From: Trinickia symbiotica
GTDB taxonomy: Bacteria > Pseudomonadota > Gammaproteobacteria > Burkholderiales > Burkholderiaceae
Length of the DNA: 64,000 nt
Assembly (NCBI RefSeq): GCF_002934455.1
Contig: NZ_PTIR01000011.1
Location: forward strand, 62,001-126,000
Direction: 5' to 3'
Both the position numbers and the translations under genes were made by a program. This document shows, piece by piece, positions 55,545 through 64,000 of this stretch (positions within the stretch are counted from its first letter, which is position 1; every line of letters begins with the position of its first letter). Below the pieces are notes generated by a model. It saw nothing but the letters and a program-made list of their open reading frames with translations, was not told where the DNA came from and searched no databases.

Positions 55545-58500
55545 TTATGCCGCCGTGTCGGGTGTGGTGCGATTCCACGGGAGACGTGAGGACCATCTTG
55601 CGAGCCTTGCACGCAAGCGGTCGAGGTAGAGGTAGATGACGGGGGTCGTATAAAGCGTGAACACCTGCGATAGCAGTAGGCCGCCCATCACGGTGACGCC
55701 GAGCGGCTGGCGCAACGACGCGCCCTGCCCGATCCCGACCGCGAGCGGTACGGCGCCGAGCACGGCGGCGGCCGTCGTCATGAGGATCGGCCGCAGACGC
55801 ATCACGGCGGCTTCATGAATCGCCTGCCTCGTATCGCGGCCTTGCTGGCGCTGAAGCTGGATCGCCACATCGACCATCATGATGCCGTTCTTTTTGACGA
55901 TGCCGATGAGCAGAATGATGCCGATCAGCGCGATCACGGAAAACGGCGTACCGAAGATCAGCAGCGCGAGCGTGGCCCCAATGCCGGCCGACGGGAGCGT
56001 CGACAGGATCGTGAGCGGATGGATCGTATTCTCGTAGAGGATGCCGAGCACGATATAGACGACGCCGAGCGCGGCAAGAATCAGCAGCGGCACCGTGCCC
56101 ATCGATTGCGAATACGCTTGAGCCGCGCCCGCGAACGCGCCGTGCACCGAGGCGGGCATGCCGATGTTCTCGGTGGCGTCGCGGATCGCCACCGCCGCCT
56201 GGCTCAGCGACCCGTTCGGCGGCAGGTTGAACGATATCGTCGCGGCCACGAGCCCGCTTTGATGGTTGACTTGCGTCGCGGTATGGCTGTTCGTAAAGGT
56301 CATGAATGCCGGCAGCGGTACCATCGTTTCGGCCGCGGTGCTGTCCGCGCTGCCTGTCGAGCCGCCGCCCTTGCTGTTGGCGATGCTGTTCGTCGTCGCG
56401 TTCGCTTCGGCGTTCGCGTTCAGCGAGCTGGTGCCTGACGTCGAGGCCGTCGTGCTGCTCGTGCTGCTCGTGCTCGACACGGCCGAGTAGGAGGAAACCG
56501 CGGAGACCGTGCCCGACGACATTTGCGTTTGCGCCGTTCCGCTCGCGTTACCCGCCGCTTTGCTCAAGAAGATCTGGTTGAGCGTCTGCGGGTACTGCCA
56601 GTACTGGGGCGCCACCTCCATGACGACAAAATACTGATTGAGCGGGTTATAGATGGTCGATACGGTGCGCTGACCGAAAGCATCGTAGAGCGTATTGTCG
56701 ACTTGATTGGGCTGAAAGCCGTACCGCATCGCCGTGGCACGGTTGATGTTGATGAAGGTTTGCAGGCCGTTTTGCTGCAGGTCGGAGTTGACGTCCTGCA
56801 GTTGCGGGTACTTGCGCAGTGCATCGACGAGCTTCGGCGTCCACTCGAACACGGCTTGCGTGTTGTCGCTCGTCAGCGTGTATTGATACTCGGCCGCCGA
56901 TTGCCTGCCGCCGATGCGCAAATCCTGCTGCGCCTGCAGAAAGAGCCGTGCGCCCGACACCTGATTGAGCTTTGGCCGCAATCGATTGACGACCTGTTGA
57001 GCGGAGGCATGCCGCTCGTTGAGCGGCTTCAACTCGATGAACACCATCGCCGTGTTCAGCGCGCGGCCTCCGGCGAAGCCCGCGACCGATGCCACGGCCG
57101 GGTCCTTCTTGACGATCGCCTGCAGCTGCGCAAGCTTCTTCGCCATCGCGGGGAACGAGATGCTCTGGTCGGCGATGATCTGACCCATCAGAACGCCGTT
57201 GTCCTGCTCGGGAAAAAACGTCGACGGCAGCAGCTTCGCGAGGAACACATTCGCGACCAGCAAGCCCAAGAGGATCAGGACGACGATGAACGAGTGATCG
57301 AGCGCCAGGTAAAGCGAGCGCGAGTAAGCCGCTTTGAACCGTTCGAACTGCGCCTCCGTCCAACTCGCCCAGCGGCTCGTCGAATGCGAGGCGTTCTCGC
57401 GGCTCAGCACGTAGGCGCACATCGCCGGCGTCACGGTCAGCGAGACCACGAGCGAGACGAGGATCGCAATGGAAAGCGTCACCGCGAACTCGTGAAACAG
57501 CAGGCCGACGATGCCGGGCATCAGTAGGATCGGCAGGAATACGGCGATCAGCGAGAGGCTCATCGAGATCACCGTGAAGCTCACTTCGGCGCTGCCGCGC
57601 ATCGCCGCCTCTCTCGGGCTCAACCCCAGCTCGAGATACCTGACGACGTTCTCGAGCACGACGACGGCATCGTCGACGACGAAGCCCGTGCCGATCGTCA
57701 GCGCCATCAACGAGAGATTGTCGATGCTGTAGCCAAGCAGGTACATCGGGCCGAACGTGCCGACGATCGACAATGGCAAGGCGACCGCGGGCACGAGCGT
57801 CGCGCGCGGCGAGCGCAGGAAAACGAACACGACGCCGACGACGAGCAGCACGGCGATGAAAAGCGTGCGCTGTGTATCGGCCACGGATGCTTTCACCGAC
57901 TCGGAATGATCGAGTGCGACATCGACATCGACGCCTTTCGGCAGCGTCGCCTCGATCGACGGCAGAATCTTGTGGATCTGCTCGACCGTGTTGACGATAT
58001 TGCTGCCAGGCAGCGGATAGAGAATCGCGATGACGGCCGACTTGCCGTTATAGAGCCCGACGTTGCGGATGTTTTCGTTCGAATCGATGACGGACGCGAC
58101 GTCATGAAGCATGACGGGCGCGCCGTTTCGATAGGCGATCACGACGTCGCGATACGGCGCGGCTTTCGTGATCTGATCGTTCGAGAGCACTTCGTAGCGC
58201 TCGCCTTCGACGTCGAGATGCCCTTTTGCGCTATCCGCATTGGCGGCGCCGATCGCGGCGCGGACGTCCTCGAGCCCGATGCCATAGCTATTGAGCTTGC
58301 CCGGATCGAGTTCGACGCGCACCGAAGGCAGCGCGCCGCCGCCGAGCGTGATCTCGCCGACGCCGCTCACTTGCGAAAGTTGCTGTTGAAGGACCGAATC
58401 GGCGGCGTCGTAGAGTTGGGCCTTGGTCAACGTATCCGACGTCAGCGCCAGCACCATGATCGGCGCGTCGGCCGGATTATATTTGCGGTAGGTCGGGTTC

Positions 58501-58874
58501 GCGCGCAGCGTCGTCGGCAGATCGGCGCGCGCGGCTTGCATCGCCGCCTCGACATCTCGCGCGGCACCATTGATGTCGCGATCGAGCGCGAATTGGACGA
58601 TGATTTGCGACATCCCCACGTAGCTGATCGAGGTGAGCTCGTTCACGCCCGCGATCGTTCCGAGCCTCCGTTCGAGCGGCTCGGCCACGGTCGTCGCCAT
58701 GATCTCCGGGCTCGCGCCCGCCATCTGCGCCTGCACGACGATCACGGGAAACGTGACGTTCGGCAGCGGCGCCACGGGCAGCTTGAAATAGGCGAGCATG
58801 CCCGACAAAACGATCGCGACCGCGACGAGCGTCGTCGCGACGGGCCGGCGAATGAAAAGCCCCGGGAGGTTCAC
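55545..58874 (-). CDS. mdtC: RND multidrug efflux permease, MdtC-like, with Ser/Thr/Asn-rich insert
   Basis: This is an inner-membrane drug/proton antiporter of 1109 residues. MNLPGLFIRRPVATTLVAVA is the usual N-terminus. TM4 carries the proton-relay aspartates in GFVVDDAVVVLENVVRYLE, and TM11-12 contains GIVKKNGIMMVDVAI. Twelve membrane segments and two large periplasmic loops are present. Between residues about 772 and 850, in the second periplasmic loop, a low-complexity tract of Ser, Thr, Ala, Asn and Gly interrupts the domain. MdtC-like proteins are normally near 1025-1040 residues, which accounts for the extra length. It overlaps mdtB by 4 bp (ATGA). Confidence 0.9.
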   Translation of the reverse strand: MNLPGLFIRRPVATTLVAVAIVLSGMLAYFKLPVAPLPNVTFPVIVVQAQMAGASPEIMATTVAEPLERRLGTIAGVNELTSISYVGMSQIIVQFALDRDINGAARDVEAAMQAARADLPTTLRANPTYRKYNPADAPIMVLALTSDTLTKAQLYDAADSVLQQQLSQVSGVGEITLGGGALPSVRVELDPGKLNSYGIGLEDVRAAIGAANADSAKGHLDVEGERYEVLSNDQITKAAPYRDVVIAYRNGAPVMLHDVASVIDSNENIRNVGLYNGKSAVIAILYPLPGSNIVNTVEQIHKILPSIEATLPKGVDVDVALDHSESVKASVADTQRTLFIAVLLVVGVVFVFLRSPRATLVPAVALPLSIVGTFGPMYLLGYSIDNLSLMALTIGTGFVVDDAVVVLENVVRYLELGLSPREAAMRGSAEVSFTVISMSLSLIAVFLPILLMPGIVGLLFHEFAVTLSIAILVSLVVSLTVTPAMCAYVLSRENASHSTSRWASWTEAQFERFKAAYSRSLYLALDHSFIVVLILLGLLVANVFLAKLLPSTFFPEQDNGVLMGQIIADQSISFPAMAKKLAQLQAIVKKDPAVASVAGFAGGRALNTAMVFIELKPLNERHASAQQVVNRLRPKLNQVSGARLFLQAQQDLRIGGRQSAAEYQYTLTSDNTQAVFEWTPKLVDALRKYPQLQDVNSDLQQNGLQTFININRATAMRYGFQPNQVDNTLYDAFGQRTVSTIYNPLNQYFVVMEVAPQYWQYPQTLNQIFLSKAAGNASGTAQTQMSSGTVSAVSSYSAVSSTSSTSSTTASTSGTSSLNANAEANATTNSIANSKGGGSTGSADSTAAETMVPLPAFMTFTNSHTATQVNHQSGLVAATISFNLPPNGSLSQAAVAIRDATENIGMPASVHGAFAGAAQAYSQSMGTVPLLILAALGVVYIVLGILYENTIHPLTILSTLPSAGIGATLALLIFGTPFSVIALIGIILLIGIVKKNGIMMVDVAIQLQRQQGRDTRQAIHEAAVMRLRPILMTTAAAVLGAVPLAVGIGQGASLRQPLGVTVMGGLLLSQVFTLYTTPVIYLYLDRLRARLARWSSRLPWNRTTPDTAA

Positions 58875-61800
58875 GACGGCAGCTCCCCGCCCGCCGCGGT
58901 GCTGGGCCTGCGCCCGAAGCGACGGGCCAGCCGGTCGAAGAAGAGATAAATCACCGGCGTTGTGAAGAGCGTCAGCACCTGGCTCACCGTCAGCCCGCCG
59001 ATGATCGCGAGGCCGAGCGGCCGGCGCATCTCCGAGCCCGTGCCGGTGCCGACGAGCATCGGCAGCGCGCCGAGCATCGCGGCCAGCGTCGTCATCAGGA
59101 TCGGCCGAAAGCGCAGCAAAGACGCCTCGAAGATCGCTTCTCTCGGCGACTTGCCCTCATCACGCTCAGCCGCGAGCGCGAAGTCGACGATCATGATCGC
59201 GTTCTTCTTGACGATACCGATCAGCAGCACGATGCCGATGATCCCGATGACGTCGAGATCCTTGCCCGCGATCATCAGGGCAAGCAGCGCGCCGATGCCG
59301 GCCGAGGGCAGCGTCGAGAGGATCGTCACGGGATGGACGAAGCTCTCGTAGAGCACGCCGAGCACGATGTAGACGGCCACGATCGCCGCGACGATCAGAT
59401 AGATTTCACTCGAGAGCGAATCCTCGAACGCCTGCGCAGCACCCTGGAACGATGCCGTGATCGACGGCAGCAGGCCGACGGCGTTTTGCGCATCTTCGAT
59501 CTGACGCACGGCCGTGCTCAACGATGCGCCGTCGGCAAGATTGAACGAGATCGTCACGGCGGGGAACTGCGCAAGGTGGCTGATCACGAGCGGCGACTTC
59601 ACGATCTTTATCGTCGCGATTCCCGAAAGCGGCACCTGACCGCTCGATCCCGTCTGCGTCGGCACATAGAGGTTGCCGAGCGACTGCACGTCGGGAATCG
59701 CTTCGGGCTTCGCGACGAGAATGACGCGATATTGATCGGACTGTTGGAAGATCGTCGAGACGATGCGCTGCCCGAGCGCGTCGTAGAGGGCATTGTCGAT
59801 CGTCGCGGGCGTGATGCCGTAGCGCGCGGCGAGCTGCCGGTTGACCTCGACATCGATGCCGAGACCATCGTTGTTGAGATCGCTCGTCACGTCGACGATC
59901 GAATCGATCCGCTTCATGCGGTCCACGAGTTGAGGGACGTACTTAGCGAGCACGGCCTGGCTCGGCCCGCGTAAAACGAAGCGATACTGATTCGGGGAGA
60001 TCGTCGTATCGAGCGTCAGGTCCTGTTCGGGCTGCACGTAGAGCTTGATGCCGGGCACGTTTTCCACTTCGCGCCGCAGCCGCCTTGCGATGGCTTCGGC
60101 GCTATCGGAACGCTCGTCGACGGGCTTCAGGTTGATCAGGAAGCGCGCATTGTTGAGCGTGACATTTGTGCCGTCGATGCCGACGTATGAGGTCAGCGAA
60201 GTCACGTCAGGATCGCGCAGAATGACGTCGGCCAGCGCCGATTGGCGCTCGACCATCGCCCGGTACGAGACCGAGTTGTCGGCCACGCTGATGCCTTGGA
60301 TGACGCCGACATCCTGCACGGGGAAGAGTCCCTTCGCGATGACGACATAGAGCAGCACCGTGAGCGCCACCGTCGCGCCCGCGACCGCGAGCGTCAGCCG
60401 CTGATGATCGAGCACCCAGCGCAGCCCGCGCTCATAGGCGGCGAGCGTCTTGTCGAAAAGTCGCTCGCTCACGCGCTCGAAGCGGCTTGGATGCCGCTCG
60501 GCTTGCGCGCGCAGGATGCGGGCGCAAAGCATCGGCACGACGGTCAGTGAAACCACGGCCGATAGTACGACCGTTACGGCCAGCGTCACGGCGAATTCGC
60601 TGAATAGACGCCCGATCACGCCGCCCATGAACAGCAGCGGAATCAGCACCGCGATCAGCGATACGGTCAGCGACAGAATCGTGAACCCGATCTGCCCTGC
60701 CCCTTTGAGCGCCGCCTGCAGCGGACTGTCACCCTCCTCGAGATAGCGGACCACGTTCTCGATCATCACGATCGAGTCGTCGACGACAAAGCCCGTGGCG
60801 ATGATGAGCGCCATCAGCGAGAGATTGTCGATCGAGTAATGGAGCTCGTACATCGCCGCGAGGGTGCCGATCAGCGAGACGGGCACGGAGATGCTCGGAA
60901 TGATCGTCGCCGGCACGTTGCGCAGGAAGACGAAGATGACGGCCACGACGAGCACGACGGCGAGCACCAGCTCGAGCGCCGCGTCGCGCACCGAAGCGCG
61001 AATGATCCCCGTGCTGTCCGAGACGACCGTCACCTTCATGCCCGCCGGCAGCGTCGATTCGAGCGCCGGAAGCTGCTTCATGATCTGATCGACCGTCTTG
61101 ATGACGTTGGCCCCCGGCTGGCGCTGCACGTTCAGAATAATGGCCGGCGCACGGTTATAGGTCGCTCCCTGCGCCACGTCCTGCGCCGCCGAGGTCACGC
61201 GCGCCACGTCGTGCAGATAGACAGGCGAGCCGTTCTGATACGCAATGACGGTATCGAGGTAGTCCTTCGGGTCCGCGATCTGATCGTTGTCGTTGATCGT
61301 ATAGTCGAGCTCCGGGCCGTCGAAGTTGCCCTTCGGCTGACTCACGTTGACGTTCGCGAGCAGCGTGCGCAGGTCATCGAGATTGAGGTTGTAGGCGGCG
61401 AGCTTCTTCGGGTCGGCTTCGACGCGAACGGCCGGCACATTCCCGCCCGCCGTCGTGACCAGGCCCACCCCGGGCACTTCAGAGAACTTCGTGCCGAGCC
61501 GATTGTTCGCATAGTCCTGAAGCTGAGTCAGCGACATCGACTTCGACGTAACGGCCAACGTGATGATCGGCCGGTCCGCGGGATTGACCTTGGCGTACGT
61601 CGGCGGCGCGGGCAAGCCGCTCGGCAAGTAACTGTTCGCCGCGTTGATCGCCTGCTGGACGTCCTGCTCGGCCACATCGAGGCTCAACGAAAGATCGAAT
61701 TGCAGCGTGATGATCGACGAGCCGTCCGAGCTGTACGACGTCATTTGCTGCAAGCCCGGGATCTCGCCGAGCTGCACTTCGAGCGGGGCTGTCACCGTGG

Positions 61801-61981
61801 TCGCCATCACGTCGGGGCTCGCGCCCGGATATGACGTATGGACTTGGATCGTCGGATAGTCGACGTTCGGCAACGACGAAACAGGCAGATAGCGCACCGC
61901 CACAATGCCGATGAGCACGAGGGCGATCATCAGCAGCGACGTGGCAACCGGCCGGAGAATGAACGGACGGGAAAGACTCAT
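58871..61981 (-). CDS. mdtB: RND multidrug efflux permease, MdtB-like
   Basis: This is the second RND permease, 1036 residues; MdtB and MdtC normally form a heterotrimer. MSLSRPFILRPVATSLLMIA opens TM1. GFVVDDSIVMIENVVRYLEEG in TM4 supplies the conserved aspartates, and GIVKKNAIMIVDFALAAERDEGKSP matches MdtB. Substrates of the E. coli system include bile salts and novobiocin, by family knowledge. It starts 18 bp after the adaptor gene and overlaps mdtC. Confidence 0.92.
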   Translation of the reverse strand: MSLSRPFILRPVATSLLMIALVLIGIVAVRYLPVSSLPNVDYPTIQVHTSYPGASPDVMATTVTAPLEVQLGEIPGLQQMTSYSSDGSSIITLQFDLSLSLDVAEQDVQQAINAANSYLPSGLPAPPTYAKVNPADRPIITLAVTSKSMSLTQLQDYANNRLGTKFSEVPGVGLVTTAGGNVPAVRVEADPKKLAAYNLNLDDLRTLLANVNVSQPKGNFDGPELDYTINDNDQIADPKDYLDTVIAYQNGSPVYLHDVARVTSAAQDVAQGATYNRAPAIILNVQRQPGANVIKTVDQIMKQLPALESTLPAGMKVTVVSDSTGIIRASVRDAALELVLAVVLVVAVIFVFLRNVPATIIPSISVPVSLIGTLAAMYELHYSIDNLSLMALIIATGFVVDDSIVMIENVVRYLEEGDSPLQAALKGAGQIGFTILSLTVSLIAVLIPLLFMGGVIGRLFSEFAVTLAVTVVLSAVVSLTVVPMLCARILRAQAERHPSRFERVSERLFDKTLAAYERGLRWVLDHQRLTLAVAGATVALTVLLYVVIAKGLFPVQDVGVIQGISVADNSVSYRAMVERQSALADVILRDPDVTSLTSYVGIDGTNVTLNNARFLINLKPVDERSDSAEAIARRLRREVENVPGIKLYVQPEQDLTLDTTISPNQYRFVLRGPSQAVLAKYVPQLVDRMKRIDSIVDVTSDLNNDGLGIDVEVNRQLAARYGITPATIDNALYDALGQRIVSTIFQQSDQYRVILVAKPEAIPDVQSLGNLYVPTQTGSSGQVPLSGIATIKIVKSPLVISHLAQFPAVTISFNLADGASLSTAVRQIEDAQNAVGLLPSITASFQGAAQAFEDSLSSEIYLIVAAIVAVYIVLGVLYESFVHPVTILSTLPSAGIGALLALMIAGKDLDVIGIIGIVLLIGIVKKNAIMIVDFALAAERDEGKSPREAIFEASLLRFRPILMTTLAAMLGALPMLVGTGTGSEMRRPLGLAIIGGLTVSQVLTLFTTPVIYLFFDRLARRFGRRPSTAAGGELPS

Positions 61982-61999
61982 CGGGTCGTCGGCCTTTGT

Positions 62000-63265
62000 T
62001 CAGGACGCTCGAGTTTCATCATCGCTCGAGCGATGGTGCGCATGCGCCCCGCTGGCCGCGCTGGCCCCGCTCGACGCTGCCGCGCCGCGCGCGCCAGCGG
62101 TACCAGCACCGGCGACGCGTATCTTGGCGCCGTCGCTCAATCGGTCCATGCCGTCGGTGACGACCCGCTCGCCTTGCGAAAGACCCGAGAAGATGGCCGT
62201 GTACCGTCCGTCGGTCGGCCCTGTCGTCACTTTGTGCACGGAGACCGTATCGTCCGCATTGACGATATAGACATACGTGCCCGGCGCCCCGGTTTGAACG
62301 GCCGGCGTGGGCACGAGCACGGCATTGTGCAAAGTATCGACCAGCAGCTTCACGTTGACGAACTCGTTCGGGTAGAGCTTTTCGTCGTTGTTCGCGAACA
62401 TCGCGCGCAGCGTGACGGTACCCGTGCTCGTCGCCACCTGATTGCTGATGGCGTAGAGCGTGCCCGTCGCGATCTGCTTGTTGTCGTTGCTGCCATAGAC
62501 GGTGACGGGCAGCTTCGCGCCTGACTGCATGCGCTCGAGCACCGAACCTAGCGAGTCCTGCGGCACCGTGAATTCGACCGTCGTCGGCTTCATTTGCGTC
62601 ACGACGGCGACGCCCGTCGAGCTCGACGCCGTCACGTAGTTGCCTGGATCGACGAGACGCAGACCGACGCGCCCCGAGATCGGGGATGTGATTCGGCAAT
62701 AGGCCAGATCGAGGTCGTATTGCGCGATGCTGGCCTTGTCGGCCTTCACGGCGGCCTCGTCTTGCTGGACCGTGAACTGCTCGTCGACGTAAGTCTGCTG
62801 CGCGATCGATTTTCTGGCGTTGAGTTCCGCGTAGCGTGCAAGGTCGGAGCGCGCTTGTCCGAGCGCCGCCTGATCCTTCGCGAGCTGTGCCTCGGCCTGC
62901 TGCTTGTCGATCTCGTACTGGCGCGGATCGATCTGCACGAGCAACTGCCCTTTTTCAACGTCCTGACCTTCCTTGTATGCGACGGACGTCAAATAGCCGC
63001 TCAATTGGGGCAGCACCGTCACGGTCGCGACCGGCGTGACTGTGCCGAGCTCGGCGAGCGTTTCGGGCATATCGCCGAGCGTCGCGGGCGCGACCGTGAC
63101 GACTTGTGCCGGCGTGCCCGTGCGCGCTGCGCCTCGATGCGTCACGTGATAGATGATGAGGGCGACGACGAGCGCGACGAGCAGCAGCACCGCGACCGTG
63201 CGCAAGCGACGCGAACGGTTGACCGGGTTCGAGACGGTTTGACCGACTTCGTTCAATTCCTGCAT
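62000..63265 (-). CDS. mdtA: RND periplasmic adaptor protein, MdtA-like
   Basis: This is the membrane-fusion protein of the pump, 421 residues from the ATG at 63263-63265. An N-terminal anchor lies at about residues 22-41 (LRTVAVLLLVALVVALIIYHV). The lipoyl half-motifs VTVLPQLSGYLTSVAYKEGQDVEKG and YCRITSPISGRVGLRLVDPGNYV flank an alpha-helical hairpin. The beta-barrel and membrane-proximal domains follow. The C-terminal 30 residues are Ala/Ser/His-rich. It is the first gene of the mdtA-mdtB-mdtC-OMF operon; no two-component regulator such as BaeSR is adjacent. The 274 bp upstream hold no gene that I can see. Confidence 0.92.
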   Translation of the reverse strand: MQELNEVGQTVSNPVNRSRRLRTVAVLLLVALVVALIIYHVTHRGAARTGTPAQVVTVAPATLGDMPETLAELGTVTPVATVTVLPQLSGYLTSVAYKEGQDVEKGQLLVQIDPRQYEIDKQQAEAQLAKDQAALGQARSDLARYAELNARKSIAQQTYVDEQFTVQQDEAAVKADKASIAQYDLDLAYCRITSPISGRVGLRLVDPGNYVTASSSTGVAVVTQMKPTTVEFTVPQDSLGSVLERMQSGAKLPVTVYGSNDNKQIATGTLYAISNQVATSTGTVTLRAMFANNDEKLYPNEFVNVKLLVDTLHNAVLVPTPAVQTGAPGTYVYIVNADDTVSVHKVTTGPTDGRYTAIFSGLSQGERVVTDGMDRLSDGAKIRVAGAGTAGARGAAASSGASAASGAHAHHRSSDDETRAS

Positions 63266-63539
63266 AGGGCGAGCCAAATAGTTGAGCGCCGCGACGGTTC
63301 GCCGTGGCAAGCGGAATGCAGGCTCGACTTTATCGAAAAGTCAGGAAGATGGCGGCAACGATCCGTTACGGCGCATTTCGTTCGTTAACATGAAGGCCGT
63401 TTGTAATACTGTGTGATGTGGCGCGCCGCTCGCGCACGTGGCTCAATCCGGCTTGCGGCGGCCTCCATATTTGCCAACCTGAATCGTCCGCAGACGCTCG
63501 GCCGCACATGCCGCGCTTGCCAAGACGTGAGCGACGTCT

Positions 63540-64000
63540 TCATGCCGATGCCAGCAATCGCGCGAGATGCGCCGCGGCTTCTTCGAGCCTATGAAGGTTG
63601 TGGGCCGCAAGCATCGTGTCCGCATATCGATGAAGTGCGCTCGCTCCGCGGGCGACTGGTGTGTATTCCTCGAAGCGCATCATCGGATTGAGCCATAGCA
63701 GACAGCGCGCACGGCGTTTGAGCCAGCTCAACTCGTCGTGCAGCGCCTCTGGGCTGCCCGTCTCCAGCCCGTCGGTGATGATCACCACGATGGTGCGCCC
63801 GCCGACGAACCGGTGCGCGTAGCGCCGCCGCAATTGGGCGAGCGAACCTCCGATACGCGTACCGCCCGCGAAGTCGTCGATCGCCGCATTCGCGCGCGTC
63901 AGCATCTCATCGACATCGCCGCACCCGAAACATCGCTTCAAATCGGTGATATGCGTGCCGAACGCAAACACATCGCGCCTGCCATCGAGCGGTATGGCCA
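63540..64000 (-). CDS. CoxE-like von Willebrand A domain protein, C-terminal part (cut by window edge)
   Basis: About 153 C-terminal residues of a protein continue past base 64000 on the minus strand. The visible frame reads LDGRRDVFAFGTHITDLKRC, then GGTRIGGSLAQLRRRYAHRFVGGRTIVVIITDGLETGSPE, in which T/S and ITDG belong to the MIDAS metal site of VWA domains. WLKRRARCLLWLNPMMRFEEYTPVARG is typical of the CoxE family. CoxE-type proteins usually pair with MoxR AAA+ ATPases in metallo-enzyme maturation; that partner would lie outside the window. Confidence 0.85.
   Translation of the reverse strand, partial: AIPLDGRRDVFAFGTHITDLKRCFGCGDVDEMLTRANAAIDDFAGGTRIGGSLAQLRRRYAHRFVGGRTIVVIITDGLETGSPEALHDELSWLKRRARCLLWLNPMMRFEEYTPVARGASALHRYADTMLAAHNLHRLEEAAAHLARLLASA

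Overview
The window is high-GC, densely coded chromosomal DNA from a betaproteobacterium. The gene order (smc-zipA-ligA, then dapC-dapD-dapE-prmB) and the protein sequences point to the Burkholderiaceae, in the Burkholderia/Paraburkholderia/Trinickia group; the genus is inference. No phage, insertion sequence or CRISPR array was seen. Most of the window is housekeeping. The main accessory parts are an oxalate-catabolism region (about 38.2-51.6 kb) and a probable exotoxin-like cyclase gene (12.1-13.3 kb).

Layout. 1-5.6 kb (minus): ligA (cut by the window edge), zipA, smc. 5.8-10.4 kb (plus): the succinylase branch of lysine/diaminopimelate synthesis (dapC, dapD, dapE) with an ArsC-like reductase gene inside and prmB at the end. 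10.6-12.0 kb: cardiolipin synthase. 12.1-13.8 kb (minus): a protein carrying the residue pattern of anthrax edema factor/CyaA/ExoY nucleotidyl cyclases, then glutathione peroxidase. 14.0-17.1 kb: ABC-F ATPase and a CaiB-type CoA-transferase. 17.2-19.7 kb (minus): radA, alr. 19.9-22.1 kb (plus): lplT, thiD. 22.1-25.4 kb (minus): an overlapping cluster tsaB-rimI-uracil-DNA glycosylase-DUF1853. 25.5-27.8 kb: acyl-CoA-binding protein and a RhlE-type helicase with a long leader. 28.2-31.9 kb: the glyoxylate shunt genes aceA and aceB, with a universal stress protein gene between them. 32.0-34.1 kb: a gamma-glutamylcyclotransferase-like protein, an AraC regulator and a GNAT acetyltransferase. 34.3-34.9 kb: two tandem tRNA-Glu/tRNA-Asp pairs.

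The oxalate region holds two formyl-CoA:oxalate CoA-transferase genes (frc), oxalyl-CoA decarboxylase (oxc), the oxalate/formate antiporter oxlT, two paralogous GntR/FCD regulators, a LysR regulator, a PAS-only protein, small uncharacterised proteins, a PanE-like reductase and an HPP membrane protein. One frc copy leads an operon with a fumarylacetoacetate-hydrolase-family gene and pntAB (proton-translocating transhydrogenase). This suggests that reducing power from formate oxidation is passed on as NADPH. Palindromes sharing a TATATCA core sit upstream of oxc and of the first gntR. A related but weaker ATATCACA site and a separate perfect inverted repeat lie upstream of the small-protein/second gntR unit.

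51.9-63.3 kb carries a secreted 3-hydroxybutyrate oligomer hydrolase (plus), converging on an RND tripartite pump (minus: mdtA-mdtB-mdtC-like genes and an outer-membrane lipoprotein factor). One pump subunit has an unusual Ser/Thr/Asn-rich insertion. The window ends inside a CoxE-like von Willebrand A domain gene.
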